Assembly (NCBI RefSeq): GCF_016653315.1
Contig: NZ_NHSH01000046.1
Location: forward strand, 149,018 to 213,017
DNA: 64,000 nt
Reading direction: 5' to 3'
Source: Halochromatium roseum
GTDB taxonomy: Bacteria > Pseudomonadota > Gammaproteobacteria > Chromatiales > Chromatiaceae
The notes beneath the pieces are model-generated. The model worked only from the letters and a program-made list of their open reading frames with translations, did not search any database and was not told the DNA's origin. The position numbers and the translations under genes are program-made. Of the stretch, positions 43,107 to 52,870 are shown piece after piece (the stretch's first letter is position 1; the number at the start of each line of letters is the position of its first letter).

Positions 43107-45785
43107 ATGTCCGATCACACACCCGACTCACCCAACTCCATGATCCAGATCGAGTACGAGCCGCGCGCCATCGAACAGGAGGCGCAGCGCTACTGGGAGA
43201 CCTCGCAGACCTTCAAGGCCGTCGAAGACCCCGCGCGCGAGAAGTTCTATTGCCTGTCGATGTTTCCCTATCCCTCGGGGCGGTTGCACATGGGCCATGT
43301 GCGCAACTACACCATCGGCGATGTGATTGCGCGCCATCAGCGCATGCTCGGCAAGAACGTGCTGCAGCCGATGGGCTGGGATGCCTTTGGGCTACCGGCC
43401 GAGAACGCGGCGATCAAGCATGGCATCCCGCCGTCGAAGTGGACGCGCGAGAATATCCAGGCGATGAAAGCGCAGCTCAAGCGCCTCGGCTTCGGCTACG
43501 ACTGGGACCGCGAGCTGGCCACCTGCGATGTCGATTACTACCGCTGGGAGCAGTGGCTGTTCACCCGGTTGATGGACAAGGGGCTCGCCTACCGCGCCAC
43601 CGCGCTGGTCAACTGGGACCCGGTCGATCAGACCGTCTTGGCCAACGAGCAGGTGATCGACGGCCGCGGCTGGCGCTCCGGCGCGCTGGTCGAGAAGCGC
43701 GAGATCGAGCAGTGGTTCATCCGCATCACCGCCTACGCGCAAGAGCTGCTCGACGCGATCGATGGCCTCGATGGCTGGCCCGAGCGGGTGCGCGCGATGC
43801 AGCGCAACTGGATCGGGCGTTCCGAGGGCGTGCACATGCGCTTCGGCATCGCCGGTGGTGATGGCAACGCGCTGAATGGCAGCGCTGATCATCGCCAGGA
43901 GACCCTCGATATCTTCACCACCCGGCCAGACACGGTGATGGGCGTGACCTATGTCGCCGTTGCCGCCGAGCATCCGCTGGCGCAGCGCGCCGCGCAAGGC
44001 AATCCGTCGCTTGCCGCCTTTATCGACGAGTGCCGCCAAGGCGGGATCTCCGAGGCCGAACTCGAGACCATGGAGAAGAAGGGCCATCGGCTCGGTATCG
44101 ACGCCCTGCATCCGATCACTGGCCAAGCGGTGCCGATCTTCGCCGCCAACTTCGTCCTCATGGGCTATGGCACTGGCGCGGTGATGGCGGTGCCGGCGCA
44201 CGATCAGCGTGACTGGGAATTCGCCGAGCGTTACGGGATTCCGAAGCGGCAGGTGATCTTTGCCGCCGAGGGTGATGAGGTCGGTATCGACTCGCACGCC
44301 TTCACCGATAAAGGCATCTTGCGCGACTCCGATCCTTTCGATGGGCTGACCTCGGAAGAGGCCTTCGATGCCGTCGCCGACTGGCTCGAGACCCATGGCA
44401 AGGGCGGCCGCCAGGTCAACTTCCGGCTGCGCGACTGGGGTGTCTCGCGGCAGCGCTACTGGGGCTGCCCGGTGCCAGTGGTGCGCACTGCCGAGGGCGA
44501 GGCGCGGCCCGAGACCGAGCTGCCGGTGCGGCTGCCGGAGGATCTGGTGGTCGACGGCTCCGGCTCGCCGCTGAAGAAGCGGCCGGCATTCTCCGAGCTG
44601 CCCAACGGCGAGACCCGTGAGACCGACACCTTCGATACCTTCATCGAATCGAGCTGGTACTACGCGCGCTATTGCTCGCCGGACTGCGACAGCGCGATGC
44701 TCGATGAACGCGCCAAGTATTGGCTGCCGGTGGATCAGTACATCGGCGGTATCGAGCATGCGGTGTTGCATCTGCTCTACGCGCGCTTCTTCCATAAGCT
44801 GCTGCGTGACGAGGGCCTGGTCGACTGCGATGAGCCCTTCGCCAAGCTGCTGACCCAGGGCATGGTGGTCGCCGAGACCTGGTATCGCGAGGATGCCGAG
44901 GGCCGACGCGACTGGTTCAATCCGGCCGATGTCGAGGTCGAGCGCGACGACAAGGGCCGGGTGGTGGGCGCGCTGCTCAAGGCCGATGGCCAGCCGGTGC
45001 GGTTCGGCGGCATCGAGAAGATGTCGAAGTCGAAGAACAATGGCGTGGATCCCGAGACGCTGATCGAGCGCTATGGCGTCGATACCGTGCGCCTCTATGT
45101 GATGTTTACCTCGCCGCCGGATCAGTCGTTGGAGTGGAACGATGAGGGGGTTGAGGGCGCCTATCGCTTCCTGCGCCGGCTGTGGACCTTGGTGGCAACC
45201 CATGCCGATGGGCTGCGGGCTGCCGCTGATGTGGCGGCGGGGACCTCGAGGGTGGCGGGGGCGGCGATCGCGAGTGTGCCGCCGACGCTTGATGAGGCGC
45301 TTGGCGATGCGCGCCGCGAGATCCATACCGCGTTGAAGAAGGCGCTGTTCGATTACGAGCGGCAGCAATTCAACACGGTCGTCTCGGCCTGCATGACCAT
45401 GGTGAATACGCTGTCGAAGCTCGATGAGGGGGTAGCCGCGCAGGCGGTGCGTCGTGAAGGGCTGAGCATCGCGCTGCGCTTGCTAGCGCCGATTGCGCCG
45501 CACATCACCCATCATCTGTGGCGTGAACTCGGCCTTGGCGATGACATCCTGCAGGCACCCTGGCCGCGGGTCGATGAAGAGGCGCTGGCGCAGGATCAGA
45601 TCACCTATGTGGTTCAGGTCAACGGTAAGGTACGCGGCAAGATCGAGGTGCCGGCCGCAGCCGAGCGCGCTGAGGTCGAGGCTGCGGCGCTGGCGAATGA
45701 GAATGTGCAGCGTTTCATCGGCGAAGCGACGCTGCGCAAGGTCATCGTGGTGCCGAATAAGCTCGTCAATCTGGTCGTCAAATGA
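43107..45785 (+). CDS. leuS: Leucyl-tRNA synthetase
   Basis: This 892-residue class I synthetase charges tRNA-Leu. The HIGH motif is HMGH (residues 61-64, in [14 protein letters not shown]); KMSKS is in [14 protein letters not shown] near residue 638. The editing domain shows [20 protein letters not shown] and [20 protein letters not shown]. The C-terminal [15 protein letters not shown] is typical. ATG 43107 is used; ATG 43140 is an alternative. leuS-lptE-holA is a standard gammaproteobacterial order. Confidence 0.97.
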   Translation: MSDHTPDSPNSMIQIEYEPRAIEQEAQRYWETSQTFKAVEDPAREKFYCLSMFPYPSGRLHMGHVRNYTIGDVIARHQRMLGKNVLQPMGWDAFGLPAENAAIKHGIPPSKWTRENIQAMKAQLKRLGFGYDWDRELATCDVDYYRWEQWLFTRLMDKGLAYRATALVNWDPVDQTVLANEQVIDGRGWRSGALVEKREIEQWFIRITAYAQELLDAIDGLDGWPERVRAMQRNWIGRSEGVHMRFGIAGGDGNALNGSADHRQETLDIFTTRPDTVMGVTYVAVAAEHPLAQRAAQGNPSLAAFIDECRQGGISEAELETMEKKGHRLGIDALHPITGQAVPIFAANFVLMGYGTGAVMAVPAHDQRDWEFAERYGIPKRQVIFAAEGDEVGIDSHAFTDKGILRDSDPFDGLTSEEAFDAVADWLETHGKGGRQVNFRLRDWGVSRQRYWGCPVPVVRTAEGEARPETELPVRLPEDLVVDGSGSPLKKRPAFSELPNGETRETDTFDTFIESSWYYARYCSPDCDSAMLDERAKYWLPVDQYIGGIEHAVLHLLYARFFHKLLRDEGLVDCDEPFAKLLTQGMVVAETWYREDAEGRRDWFNPADVEVERDDKGRVVGALLKADGQPVRFGGIEKMSKSKNNGVDPETLIERYGVDTVRLYVMFTSPPDQSLEWNDEGVEGAYRFLRRLWTLVATHADGLRAAADVAAGTSRVAGAAIASVPPTLDEALGDARREIHTALKKALFDYERQQFNTVVSACMTMVNTLSKLDEGVAAQAVRREGLSIALRLLAPIAPHITHHLWRELGLGDDILQAPWPRVDEEALAQDQITYVVQVNGKVRGKIEVPAAAERAEVEAAALANENVQRFIGEATLRKVIVVPNKLVNLVVK

Positions 45786-45808
45786 GCAGTCCAGTGGCTT
45801 ACCTAGTG

Positions 45809-45904
45809 GCTCATCCACTTGCTCATCCACTTGCTCATCCACTTGCTCATCCACTTGCTCATCCACTTGCTCATCCACTTGCTCATCCACTTGCTCATCC
45901 ACTT
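45809..45904. repeat. 12-bp tandem repeat, 8 perfect copies
   Basis: GCTCATCCACTT is repeated eight times without a gap, followed by a degenerate ninth copy to 45916. It begins 23 bases after the leuS stop and before the lptE start. The unit is a multiple of three and would read Ala-His-Pro-Leu if lptE were translated from an upstream start. Confidence 0.95.
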
Positions 45905-45994
45905 GCTCATCCAGCGGCTCAATTGAGCCGGAATAGCCGTGGCTGCTGCCGCTGCTCTGATTTCAAAGCCGCTGATCGCTCGCCTGCTGTGGCG

Positions 45995-46606
45995 ATGGGA
46001 TGCTCGACTCGCTCGCGAGCAGAGAAACGAGCAGCGCTCGGCTTCTCGACAGGGCTGCTGTGCGCGGGGCTACTGTTCCTGCTCGCTGGCTGCGGCTTCC
46101 ATCTGCGTGGTGCGGTCGATATCCCGCCAGGCCTTGAGCCGATCTATATCCAGTCTGGCGGCCTCGTCGGACAAGCGATCGACGAGCGCCTGCGCGGTAG
46201 TGGGGTACCCGTGACTAGAGTGGCGACGGAGGCCGGGATGATCCTGCGCATCCTCGGTCAATCGCGTAGCTCGCGCGTCGTTGCGGTCGACCGCGCCGGC
46301 AAGGCATTGGCCTATGCACTGGAGTTTCAGATCGACTTCGACGCCGTCGATGCCAGCGGCCAGGCGCTGATTCCCGAGCAGCGGATCACCCTGGAGCGGA
46401 CCTTTGATGACAACCCTGATGTGGCGGTGCTCGGCAAGCAGCTCGAATCGGACATCATCTATCAGGACATGGCCGACGATGCCGCCGATCAGGTGCTGCT
46501 GCGGTTGCGCGCTGCGGTTGCGGCCCGCTCACAGCGCCTGCAGCCGGCGTCGCAGGTTCAAGCCCCATTCCAACAGGCTCCTCTGGCGGCTTCTGCCGCC
46601 GGGTAG
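45995..46606 (+). CDS. lptE: LPS-assembly lipoprotein LptE
   Basis: LptE forms the plug of the LptD outer-membrane translocon for lipopolysaccharide. 203 residues: signal peptide with lipobox LLFLLAGC, then GFHLRGAVDIPPGLEPIYIQ, VDRAGKALAYALEFQIDF, and RTFDDNPDVAVLGKQLES and LLRLRAAVAAR. ATG 45995 gives a usual lipoprotein signal peptide. The same frame stays open back to 45782 through the 12-bp repeats, which I treat as untranslated. Confidence 0.92.
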   Translation: MGCSTRSRAEKRAALGFSTGLLCAGLLFLLAGCGFHLRGAVDIPPGLEPIYIQSGGLVGQAIDERLRGSGVPVTRVATEAGMILRILGQSRSSRVVAVDRAGKALAYALEFQIDFDAVDASGQALIPEQRITLERTFDDNPDVAVLGKQLESDIIYQDMADDAADQVLLRLRAAVAARSQRLQPASQVQAPFQQAPLAASAAG

Positions 46607-46630
46607 GCGTTCTACAGGTCGTCAATACTG

Positions 46631-47674
46631 ATGCCCATCACGCCAACCCAGCTCAGCCAACAGCTCACCAAGGGCCTATCCCCCGTCTATCTGATTACGG
46701 GTAACGAGCCGTTGCAGCTCGGCGAGGCGGCCGATTCGGTGCGAATGGCGGCGCGCGAACGCGGCTTTAGTGAGCGTGAGGTGCTGGAGACCGGGCCGGA
46801 CTTCGATTGGTCGTCGCTCGCCGGGGCCCTGGGCTCACTGTCGCTGTTTGCTGAGCGGCGCTTGATCGAGCTGCGCATCGCCGCGACCAAGGCGGGGAGC
46901 AAAGGCGATGCGGTAGGGCGTGATGGCTCGGATGCCATCCGCCAGTGCCTTGAGCATCCGAGCGCTGACGTACTGCTGCTGATCTTGGCGCCGGGGCTCG
47001 ACTGGAAGAGCTTGAAGACCAAGTGGGTGCAGGCGGTTGAACAGGTTGGCGTCGTCGTTCAGGTGCGCGAGCCGCAGGGGCGGCAGCTCGTTCAATGGCT
47101 CGACGGGCGTCTGCGGCGTGCCGGCTTCGTTCCGAACGCGGATGCCGTGGCGCTGCTGGCGGAGCGTGTCGAAGGTAATCTGCTCGCTGCCGATCAAGAG
47201 ATTACCAAATTGGGGTTGGCCTTGGAGCCAGGTCCGCTCAACGCCGAGGGGCTGCTGAGCGCGGTAGCCGACAGCGCGCGCTATGGTGTGTTTGATCTCG
47301 CCGATGCCGCGCTTGCTGGCGATCGCGCCCGCATCGAGCGCGTGTTCGAAGTGCTGCGGGCCGAGGGCACTGCGGAGCCGCTTGTGCTCTGGGCGCTGGC
47401 GCGCGAGGTGCGTAAGCTCGCCACACTATCCTTTGCGCGCGCCAAACGACAGCCGCTCGGCCCGTTGCTCAAGGCGCATCAAGTCTGGGACTCGCGTCGC
47501 CCGATGGTCATGGCGGCGTTGGATCGGCTGCCGCTCGAGCATCTCTGGGAGCTGGTCATTTGCTGCGCCGATGCTGACCTGGCGATCAAAGGGCGCGGTG
47601 GCGGCGACCCTTGGCAGCTGCTCGGCAGCATTGCCGAGGGACTCGCGGCCCCGTTCGCGAGAAACCCGCAATGA
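46631..47674 (+). CDS. holA: DNA polymerase III delta subunit
   Basis: 347-residue clamp-loader wrench subunit: SPVYLITGNEPLQLGEAADS, VRMAARERGFSEREVLETGP, RLIELRIAATKAG, VEGNLLAADQEITKLGLALE and YGVFDLADAALAGDRARIER. It follows lptE by 24 bases, the usual context. Confidence 0.96.
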   Translation: MPITPTQLSQQLTKGLSPVYLITGNEPLQLGEAADSVRMAARERGFSEREVLETGPDFDWSSLAGALGSLSLFAERRLIELRIAATKAGSKGDAVGRDGSDAIRQCLEHPSADVLLLILAPGLDWKSLKTKWVQAVEQVGVVVQVREPQGRQLVQWLDGRLRRAGFVPNADAVALLAERVEGNLLAADQEITKLGLALEPGPLNAEGLLSAVADSARYGVFDLADAALAGDRARIERVFEVLRAEGTAEPLVLWALAREVRKLATLSFARAKRQPLGPLLKAHQVWDSRRPMVMAALDRLPLEHLWELVICCADADLAIKGRGGGDPWQLLGSIAEGLAAPFARNPQ

Positions 47675-47753
47675 TCACTGGATTGAGACTGAAACGTTGC
47701 TACACTAGCCGGTTTTGCACGCTAATGCGTCGCTGATACATCGCTGCACCGCC

Positions 47754-49031
47754 ATGAAGACCGAGACCAAGATGACTGATGTGGCCGCTTATGTTGCTGA
47801 CGTTGGACGCCGAGCGCGTTCCGCCGCGCGGGCCATGGCACGCGCCGAGACGCGCGCCAAAAACGGCGCACTGAAGGCCATTGCCAGCGACCTCAACGCT
47901 CAGCGCGAGGCGTTAGCACGGGCCAATGCCGCTGATCTCGAGGCCGGTGCGGCCAAGGGGCTGGATGCAGCCCTGCTCGATCGGCTGGAACTAACCCCGG
48001 CGCGCATCGACGCGATGATCGCTGGTTTGGAGCAGATCGCCGCGCTGTCGGACCCAATCGGCGCCATCACCGACCTGGACTATCGCCCATCCGGTATCCA
48101 GGTCGGGCGCATGCGGGTGCCGCTCGGGGTCATCGGTATCATCTATGAGTCGCGGCCGAATGTGACCGCCGATGCCGCTGCACTTTGCCTCAAGGCCGGT
48201 AATGCGACCGTGCTACGCGGTGGCTCAGAGGCCTTTCAGTCGAATCAGGCGATTGCCGCGAGCATCCACCGAGGGCTGCGCACGGCAGGTCTGCCGGCCG
48301 ATGCGGTGCAGGTGCTGGCGACGACCGATCGGGCCGCGGTCGGCGCCATGATCACCGATCCGGAGCATATCGACGTCATCATCCCGCGCGGTGGCAAGGG
48401 GTTGATCGAGCGCGTCAGTCGCGACGCGCGGGTGCCGGTGATTAAGCATCTGGATGGTATCTGCCACGTCTATATCGACGACAAGGCCGACGCGGACAAG
48501 GCGGTGGCGATCGCGGTGAATGCCAAGACCCAGCGCTACGGTACCTGCAACACCATGGAAACCCTGCTCGTTGCCGAGCTCGTCGCGCGGCCATTGCTCT
48601 CGCGCATCGGCGCGGCGCTGGTGGCGAAGGGCGTCGAGATTCGCGGTTGTGAGAAGACCCGCGAGATCCTCGCCGATGCGCGTCCCGCGACCGATGCGGA
48701 TTGGGGCACCGAGTACCTGGCGCCAATCCTCTCGATACGCGTCGTTCCCGGCATGGACACCGCCATCGAGCACATCGAGGTCCACGGCTCGCACCATACC
48801 GACACCATCGTCACCGAAGACTACAGTCGCGCCCGGCGCTTCCTGCGCGAGGTCGACTCCAGCTCGGTCATGGTCAATGCCTCCACTCGCTTTGCCGATG
48901 GCTTCGAGTATGGCCTTGGCGCCGAGATCGGCATCAGTACCGACAAGTTCCATGCGCGCGGCCCGGTAGGGCTCGAGGGGCTGACCTCGCAGAAGTTCGT
49001 GGTGCTCGGCGATGGTCACATTCGTGAATAG
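47754..49031 (+). CDS. proA: Glutamate-5-semialdehyde dehydrogenase
   Basis: 425 residues. It reduces gamma-glutamyl phosphate in proline synthesis. Motifs: [60 protein letters not shown] and catalytic Cys in [16 protein letters not shown] 47754 or 47772 could start. nadD begins directly after its TAG, so the two are coupled. Confidence 0.96.
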   Translation: MKTETKMTDVAAYVADVGRRARSAARAMARAETRAKNGALKAIASDLNAQREALARANAADLEAGAAKGLDAALLDRLELTPARIDAMIAGLEQIAALSDPIGAITDLDYRPSGIQVGRMRVPLGVIGIIYESRPNVTADAAALCLKAGNATVLRGGSEAFQSNQAIAASIHRGLRTAGLPADAVQVLATTDRAAVGAMITDPEHIDVIIPRGGKGLIERVSRDARVPVIKHLDGICHVYIDDKADADKAVAIAVNAKTQRYGTCNTMETLLVAELVARPLLSRIGAALVAKGVEIRGCEKTREILADARPATDADWGTEYLAPILSIRVVPGMDTAIEHIEVHGSHHTDTIVTEDYSRARRFLREVDSSSVMVNASTRFADGFEYGLGAEIGISTDKFHARGPVGLEGLTSQKFVVLGDGHIRE

Positions 49032-49712
49032 ATGGGTGCTGGGTCGATTGCTACTGGTTCGCATGACCCTGAGCTGCCGATGATCGGTCTGTTCGGCGGC
49101 ACCTTCGACCCCGTGCATTTCGGCCATCTGCGCGTGGCGCTCGATGTTGTTCAGCATCTGCAGCTCGAGCAACTGCGGCTGCTGCCGCTCGCCGCCGCGG
49201 TGCACCGTCGGCAGCCGCAGGCTTCGCCGGAGCAGCGCATGGCGATGTTGCAGGCGGCGATCTGCGATGAGCCATGCTTAGTCGCGGATGATCGAGAACT
49301 GAAGCGGGGCGGGCCGTCGTACACGGTCGACACCCTGCATACGTTCCGCGATGAGCTGGGTTTGCAAGCACCGCTCTGCCTGTTAGTCGGTGCCGATGCC
49401 TTCGAGGGCCTGCCAGACTGGCATCGGCCGCTCGATATCCTCGGACTAGTGCATCTGGTGGTGATGCAGCGGCCAGGTGCCCCAACCGCGCGTGATCCTT
49501 GGCTCCGCGAGCAGGTTGAGCAGCGCCGCATCGATGATCCGGCGGCCTTGCGCCTTCAAGCCAGCGGGCTTATCTACTTCCAAACGGTGACGCAGCTCGA
49601 TATCTCGGCAACCCGCATTCGCCGGCTGCTGGCGCAGGGCAAAAGTCCGCGTTATCTGCTGCCGGATGCCGTCTTGGCAATGGTCCGTGCCAACAGTTGC
49701 TATGCTGTTTAG
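49032..49712 (+). CDS. nadD: Nicotinate-nucleotide adenylyltransferase
   Basis: NadD adenylates nicotinate mononucleotide in NAD synthesis. Nucleotidyltransferase motifs GLFGGTFDPVHFGHLRVALD and ISATRIRRLLAQGKSPRYLL are clear. ATG 49032 abuts the proA stop; ATG 49080 starts right at the conserved core (MIGLFGGTFDPVH) and may be the true one. About 210-226 residues. Confidence 0.95.
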   Translation: MGAGSIATGSHDPELPMIGLFGGTFDPVHFGHLRVALDVVQHLQLEQLRLLPLAAAVHRRQPQASPEQRMAMLQAAICDEPCLVADDRELKRGGPSYTVDTLHTFRDELGLQAPLCLLVGADAFEGLPDWHRPLDILGLVHLVVMQRPGAPTARDPWLREQVEQRRIDDPAALRLQASGLIYFQTVTQLDISATRIRRLLAQGKSPRYLLPDAVLAMVRANSCYAV

Positions 49713-49980
49713 GCGAGTGCTATAGCCCTTAGCCGTGATTGCCAGACTCAGAGATGGTGCACTCTTACAACCGGCGAGGATCAGGTGTCTGGATATCAGG
49801 CGCGATGGCTATATCACCGACCGCCTTGTTCGACTTTTCCGCGGCTCGACTTTTTTCGCGCCTTCTGCGTTGCATCGCCGGTCACAGTGCCACAGTGTCC
49901 GGCGCTGTTCACGACAATGCAGGTCGACAGCAAACGAATATCCGGCGCTCCCCAACAAGACGCGCCCAAGAGGACTGTTA

Positions 49981-50340
49981 ATGCAGCTAGAGCACTTGAA
50001 AGACCTCGTGGTTGAGGTTCTGAACGATATGAAAGCCCGCGACATCAGTGTCATGGATGTACGCGGCAAGACGGCGGTGACCGACTATATGATCGTTGCC
50101 TCCGGGACCTCCGATCGGCATGTTAAGGCCATTGCCGAGACCGTCGCCTATAAGGCCAAGGAGGCCGGAGAGGCACCACTTGGCACCGAAGGCGTGCAGG
50201 AAGGCGAATGGGCGCTGGTTGATCTCAATGGCGTGGTGGTGCATCTGATGCTGCCTAAGGTACGCGACTTCTACAGCCTGGAGCGGCTCTGGAGCGCGCC
50301 GACTCTTGTCTCACACCCGGCTGCCAGTGCCTCGGCCTGA
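49981..50340 (+). CDS. rsfS: Ribosome silencing factor RsfS
   Basis: 119 residues, RsfS/Iojap family: LVVEVLNDMKARDISVMDVR, KTAVTDYMIVASGTSDRHVK, GVQEGEWALVDLNGVVVHLM and FYSLERLWS. It binds uL14 and blocks subunit joining in slow growth. A 268-base gap after nadD holds no recognised gene. rlmH, the usual next gene, is replaced by folA, which overlaps its end. Confidence 0.96.
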   Translation: MQLEHLKDLVVEVLNDMKARDISVMDVRGKTAVTDYMIVASGTSDRHVKAIAETVAYKAKEAGEAPLGTEGVQEGEWALVDLNGVVVHLMLPKVRDFYSLERLWSAPTLVSHPAASASA

Positions 50341-50845
50341 GATCAGCCTGATCGCGGCCATGGCGCGCGGGCGCGTCATCGGCCGGGATAACGCCATGCC
50401 TTGGCATCTGCCTGCTGATCTCGCGCACTTCAAGCGCCTGACCTTGGACAAGCCGATCATCATGGGCCGACGTACCTGGGAGTCGTTACCGAGTCTGCTG
50501 CCGCGACGGCGACATCTCGTGATCTCAGCCGATGCTGCCTTTCGACGCTCGCTGAGGCAGGCCGAGGCGGTCAGTTCCCCGGAGAGGGCGTTGGAGCAAG
50601 CGGGTCCAGTGCCCGAGGTGATGATCGTCGGCGGCGCGAGCATCTATCAGGCATTCCTGCCCATCGCCGATCGCCTGCTCTTGACCCTGATCGACGCAGA
50701 GATCGACGGTGACGCGTACTTTCCGGCCTGGTCAACGGCGGAGTGGCAAGAGACGGCGCGCCAACAGCGCCCACGCGATGCGGCTAACCGCTATGATCTT
50801 GAGTTCTTGACCTTGGCGCGTGCTCGCGGCCATCAGGCACGCTAA
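50306..50845 (+). CDS. folA: Dihydrofolate reductase
   Basis: About 170 residues: ISLIAAMARGRVIGRDNAMP, WHLPADLAHFKRLTLDKPII, MGRRTWESLPSLLP and VMIVGGASIYQAFLPIADRL. No ATG precedes the conserved ISLIAA; starts are TTG 50306 or GTG 50327, both within the rsfS 3' end. Such overlap suggests translational coupling and low expression. Confidence 0.94.
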   Translation: MSHTRLPVPRPEISLIAAMARGRVIGRDNAMPWHLPADLAHFKRLTLDKPIIMGRRTWESLPSLLPRRRHLVISADAAFRRSLRQAEAVSSPERALEQAGPVPEVMIVGGASIYQAFLPIADRLLLTLIDAEIDGDAYFPAWSTAEWQETARQQRPRDAANRYDLEFLTLARARGHQAR

Positions 50846-50890
50846 CGGCGATGCTGCGCGAACGGAGCACTGAGCGTTTTTGGAGGCATC

Positions 50891-51460
50891 GTGGAAGCGC
50901 GACAACTGAAGACCGCTGAGGATTTGCTGCAATCCACCGATGAGCGGGTTGAGTTGATCAATGGAGAGATAGTCAGGCGTCCGATGGCGCGTGCGGATCA
51001 TGCCCTGATCCAGTCGAGCCTCTCGGATGAAGTGTCGCTGTTCAAACGCAAAGACAGCCGGGGCGGCTGGTGGATCATGCCTGAGATCAGCGTGCAATAT
51101 AGCGAATATCAGTGTCCCAGCCATGATCTCGCAGGATGGCGGAAGGAACGAGTCGCGTTGCGGCCGACTGGGGTGATGACGCTGATACCCGATTGGGTCT
51201 GTGAGATTACCTCACCGGGACACGAAAGGAAGGATCTGTTTCACAACTTCATGTTACTGCAGCGCAGCAGGGTTCCGTTCTACTGGGTGATCTCTCCGGA
51301 AGACAAAACGCTGATTGCTTACCAGTTGGTTAATGAGCGCTATTCGGTGGCATTTTCTGTCGAGTGTGGCGTTGAGCAAGACCTCGAAAAAGCCAGAATA
51401 CCGCCCTTTGAAGAGGTCGAGATCGATTTGAGCTACGTGTTTGGCGAGGGTGCCAGATAG
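50891..51460 (+). CDS. Uma2-family (DUF820) putative endonuclease
   Basis: 189 residues: KTAEDLLQSTDERVELINGE, IMPEISVQYSEYQCPSHDLA, PDWVCEITSPGHERKDLFHN and YWVISPEDKTLIAYQL. These match the Uma2 restriction-fold with PD...E-x-x-S. It starts with GTG after GGAGG. Codon use is more relaxed than in neighbours and homologues abound in cyanobacteria, so transfer is possible. Function is unproven. Confidence 0.82.
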   Translation: MEARQLKTAEDLLQSTDERVELINGEIVRRPMARADHALIQSSLSDEVSLFKRKDSRGGWWIMPEISVQYSEYQCPSHDLAGWRKERVALRPTGVMTLIPDWVCEITSPGHERKDLFHNFMLLQRSRVPFYWVISPEDKTLIAYQLVNERYSVAFSVECGVEQDLEKARIPPFEEVEIDLSYVFGEGAR

Positions 51461-52275
51461 CCGGCGCAGTCCAGTTCGATCAGCTTAAGGGGCTTCTTCC
51501 GCCGCACCCGCAGCGCGCTGAGCCGCCCACCCCAGAGGCAGCCGCTGTCAAGCGCCCAGCAGTTGTCCTCGGCAAGGAAGCCGATGGTCGACCAGTGGCC
51601 GAACAGGATTCGGTTTTCACGCGTGCGTCGATCCGGCATCCGAAACCAGGGCAGGGCGCCGGGGGCGGGTTGTTCGAGCCCGCCTTTCTCTTTCAGCAGC
51701 AAGGTTCCATCGGCAGCGCACCAGCGCAGGCGGGTCAAGGCGTTGGTGATGAAGCGAAGGCGCGCCATGCCGTCGAGCGCGTCGCTCCATCGGCTGGGCT
51801 CATTGTCGTACATCTGTTGGAAGAACCGGATGTGGTCTGGGCCTTGGAGTGTCGCTTCGAGCTCACGCGCACAGGCCTGTGCTTGTGCGAGATCCCATTG
51901 CGGAGGCAGTCCGGCGTGGATCAGGGTGAAGCCCTTTTTTTCGCTGTGGTACAGCAGTGGGCGGTGGCGCAGCCAGTGCAGCAGCTCATCGCGGTCTGGG
52001 GCTTTGAGGATCTCGTCTAGCGTATCTTTTTTGCTGGCGCGTGCGCCGCCGAGGGCGACCGCGAGCAGGTGCAGGTCGTGATTGCCCAAAACGACGATGG
52101 CGCGCTCGCCGAGGGCCTTGATCCAACGCAGCACGGCGAGCGAGTCTGGTCCACGGTTGACCAGGTCGCCGACACACCAGAGCTTGTCTCTGGTTGGGTC
52201 GAAGTCCATCTTGTCGAGTAATCGGCGCAGCTCGTCGTAGCAGCCTTGGATGTCGCCGATCGCATAGGTAGCCAT
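51433..52275 (-). CDS. apaH: Diadenosine tetraphosphatase (symmetrical)
   Basis: 280-residue metallophosphatase that splits Ap4A into two ADP. Phosphoesterase motifs: GDIQGCYDELRRLL, GDLVNRGPDSLAVLRWIKAL, VVLGNHDLHLLAVALGG and LIHAGLPPQWDL, and FGHWSTIGFL. Convergent with the Uma2-like gene, overlapping its end by 28 bases. Confidence 0.96.
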   Translation of the reverse strand: MATYAIGDIQGCYDELRRLLDKMDFDPTRDKLWCVGDLVNRGPDSLAVLRWIKALGERAIVVLGNHDLHLLAVALGGARASKKDTLDEILKAPDRDELLHWLRHRPLLYHSEKKGFTLIHAGLPPQWDLAQAQACARELEATLQGPDHIRFFQQMYDNEPSRWSDALDGMARLRFITNALTRLRWCAADGTLLLKEKGGLEQPAPGALPWFRMPDRRTRENRILFGHWSTIGFLAEDNCWALDSGCLWGGRLSALRVRRKKPLKLIELDCAGYLAPSPNT

Positions 52276-52305
52276 GATCTCGCGCAGGTGTCGCTATTGG
52301 TTGGC

Positions 52306-52340
52306 GCTAGGTGCTAGGTGCTAGGTGCTAGGCACTAGGA
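52306..52340. repeat. 7-bp tandem repeat upstream of apaH
   Basis: GCTAGGT three times, then GCTAGGC and a degenerate ACTAGGA, 31 bases upstream of the apaH start codon. A related heptamer (GCTAGGG) repeats at the window end. Confidence 0.85.
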
Positions 52341-52398
52341 AAATAGTCAGTCGCAGGGTTGACCAGCAATAGGTTGTCCGTGGCTGGCCTGAGCAGCA

Positions 52399-52812
52399 CT
52401 AATGCAGCCCGCTGCGGTCACCGAGCGAGAACGGGCGAATGACGGCGTCGAAACGGGTGCCATCGTCGGCGATCATGTTGTAGCTACCGTGCATACTGCC
52501 AAGCGGTGTCGAGATTTGCGTGCCGCTGGTGTACTCGAAGCTCTCGCCGGGCTGCAGGTGGGGCTGCTCGCCGACCACCCCGGCACCGCGCACCTCCTGC
52601 GTCTTCCCATTCGCATCGGTGACGATCCAGTGCCGGTTCAAGAGCTTGGCTGGCACCGCGCCTGTGTTGCTGATGGTGATGGTGTAGGCGAAGGTGTAGC
52701 GCTCGCCGCCGGGGTCGGACTGCTCCGGGATATAGCGGGTTAGCGCTCGGACGTCGATCTGATAGCGTTCGTCTGTGTCGTCGTGGGCCATTGTGGTGTC
52801 TCGATCTGCCAT
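52399..52812 (-). CDS. apaG: ApaG protein (Co2+/Mg2+ efflux family)
   Basis: About 137 residues with the ApaG beta-sandwich: RYIPEQSDPGGERYTFAYTI, RHWIVTDANGKTQEVRGAGV, LQPGESFEYTSGTQISTPLG and MHGSYNMIADDGTRFDAVIR. Function is uncertain in bacteria. ATG 52812 or 52791 are likely starts. Next to apaH in the same direction, as usual for this pair. Confidence 0.93.
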   Translation of the reverse strand: MADRDTTMAHDDTDERYQIDVRALTRYIPEQSDPGGERYTFAYTITISNTGAVPAKLLNRHWIVTDANGKTQEVRGAGVVGEQPHLQPGESFEYTSGTQISTPLGSMHGSYNMIADDGTRFDAVIRPFSLGDRSGLH

Positions 52813-52870
52813 ACGGGGGTCTGAGCGCTCGCGGCAATGAGCGGCTCGGAGGTGTTCATGCTGTCTTACT

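Noticed and set aside
43392..45368. A 658-codon open frame antisense to leuS
   Set aside because: It mirrors the codon pattern of leuS on the opposite strand, has no recognisable domain, and leuS is certain. High-GC genes often give such shadows.
45483..45902. A minus-strand frame rich in VDEQ repeats
   Set aside because: It only reads the 12-bp tandem repeat and the end of leuS backwards; no conserved domain.
45809..45916. Possible CRISPR array
   Set aside because: Repeats are 12 bases, directly adjacent and without spacers; no cas genes anywhere in the window.
49713..49980. Overlapping short frames between nadD and rsfS
   Set aside because: Three frames are open but none resembles a protein, and none has a convincing ribosome site; likely leader of rsfS.
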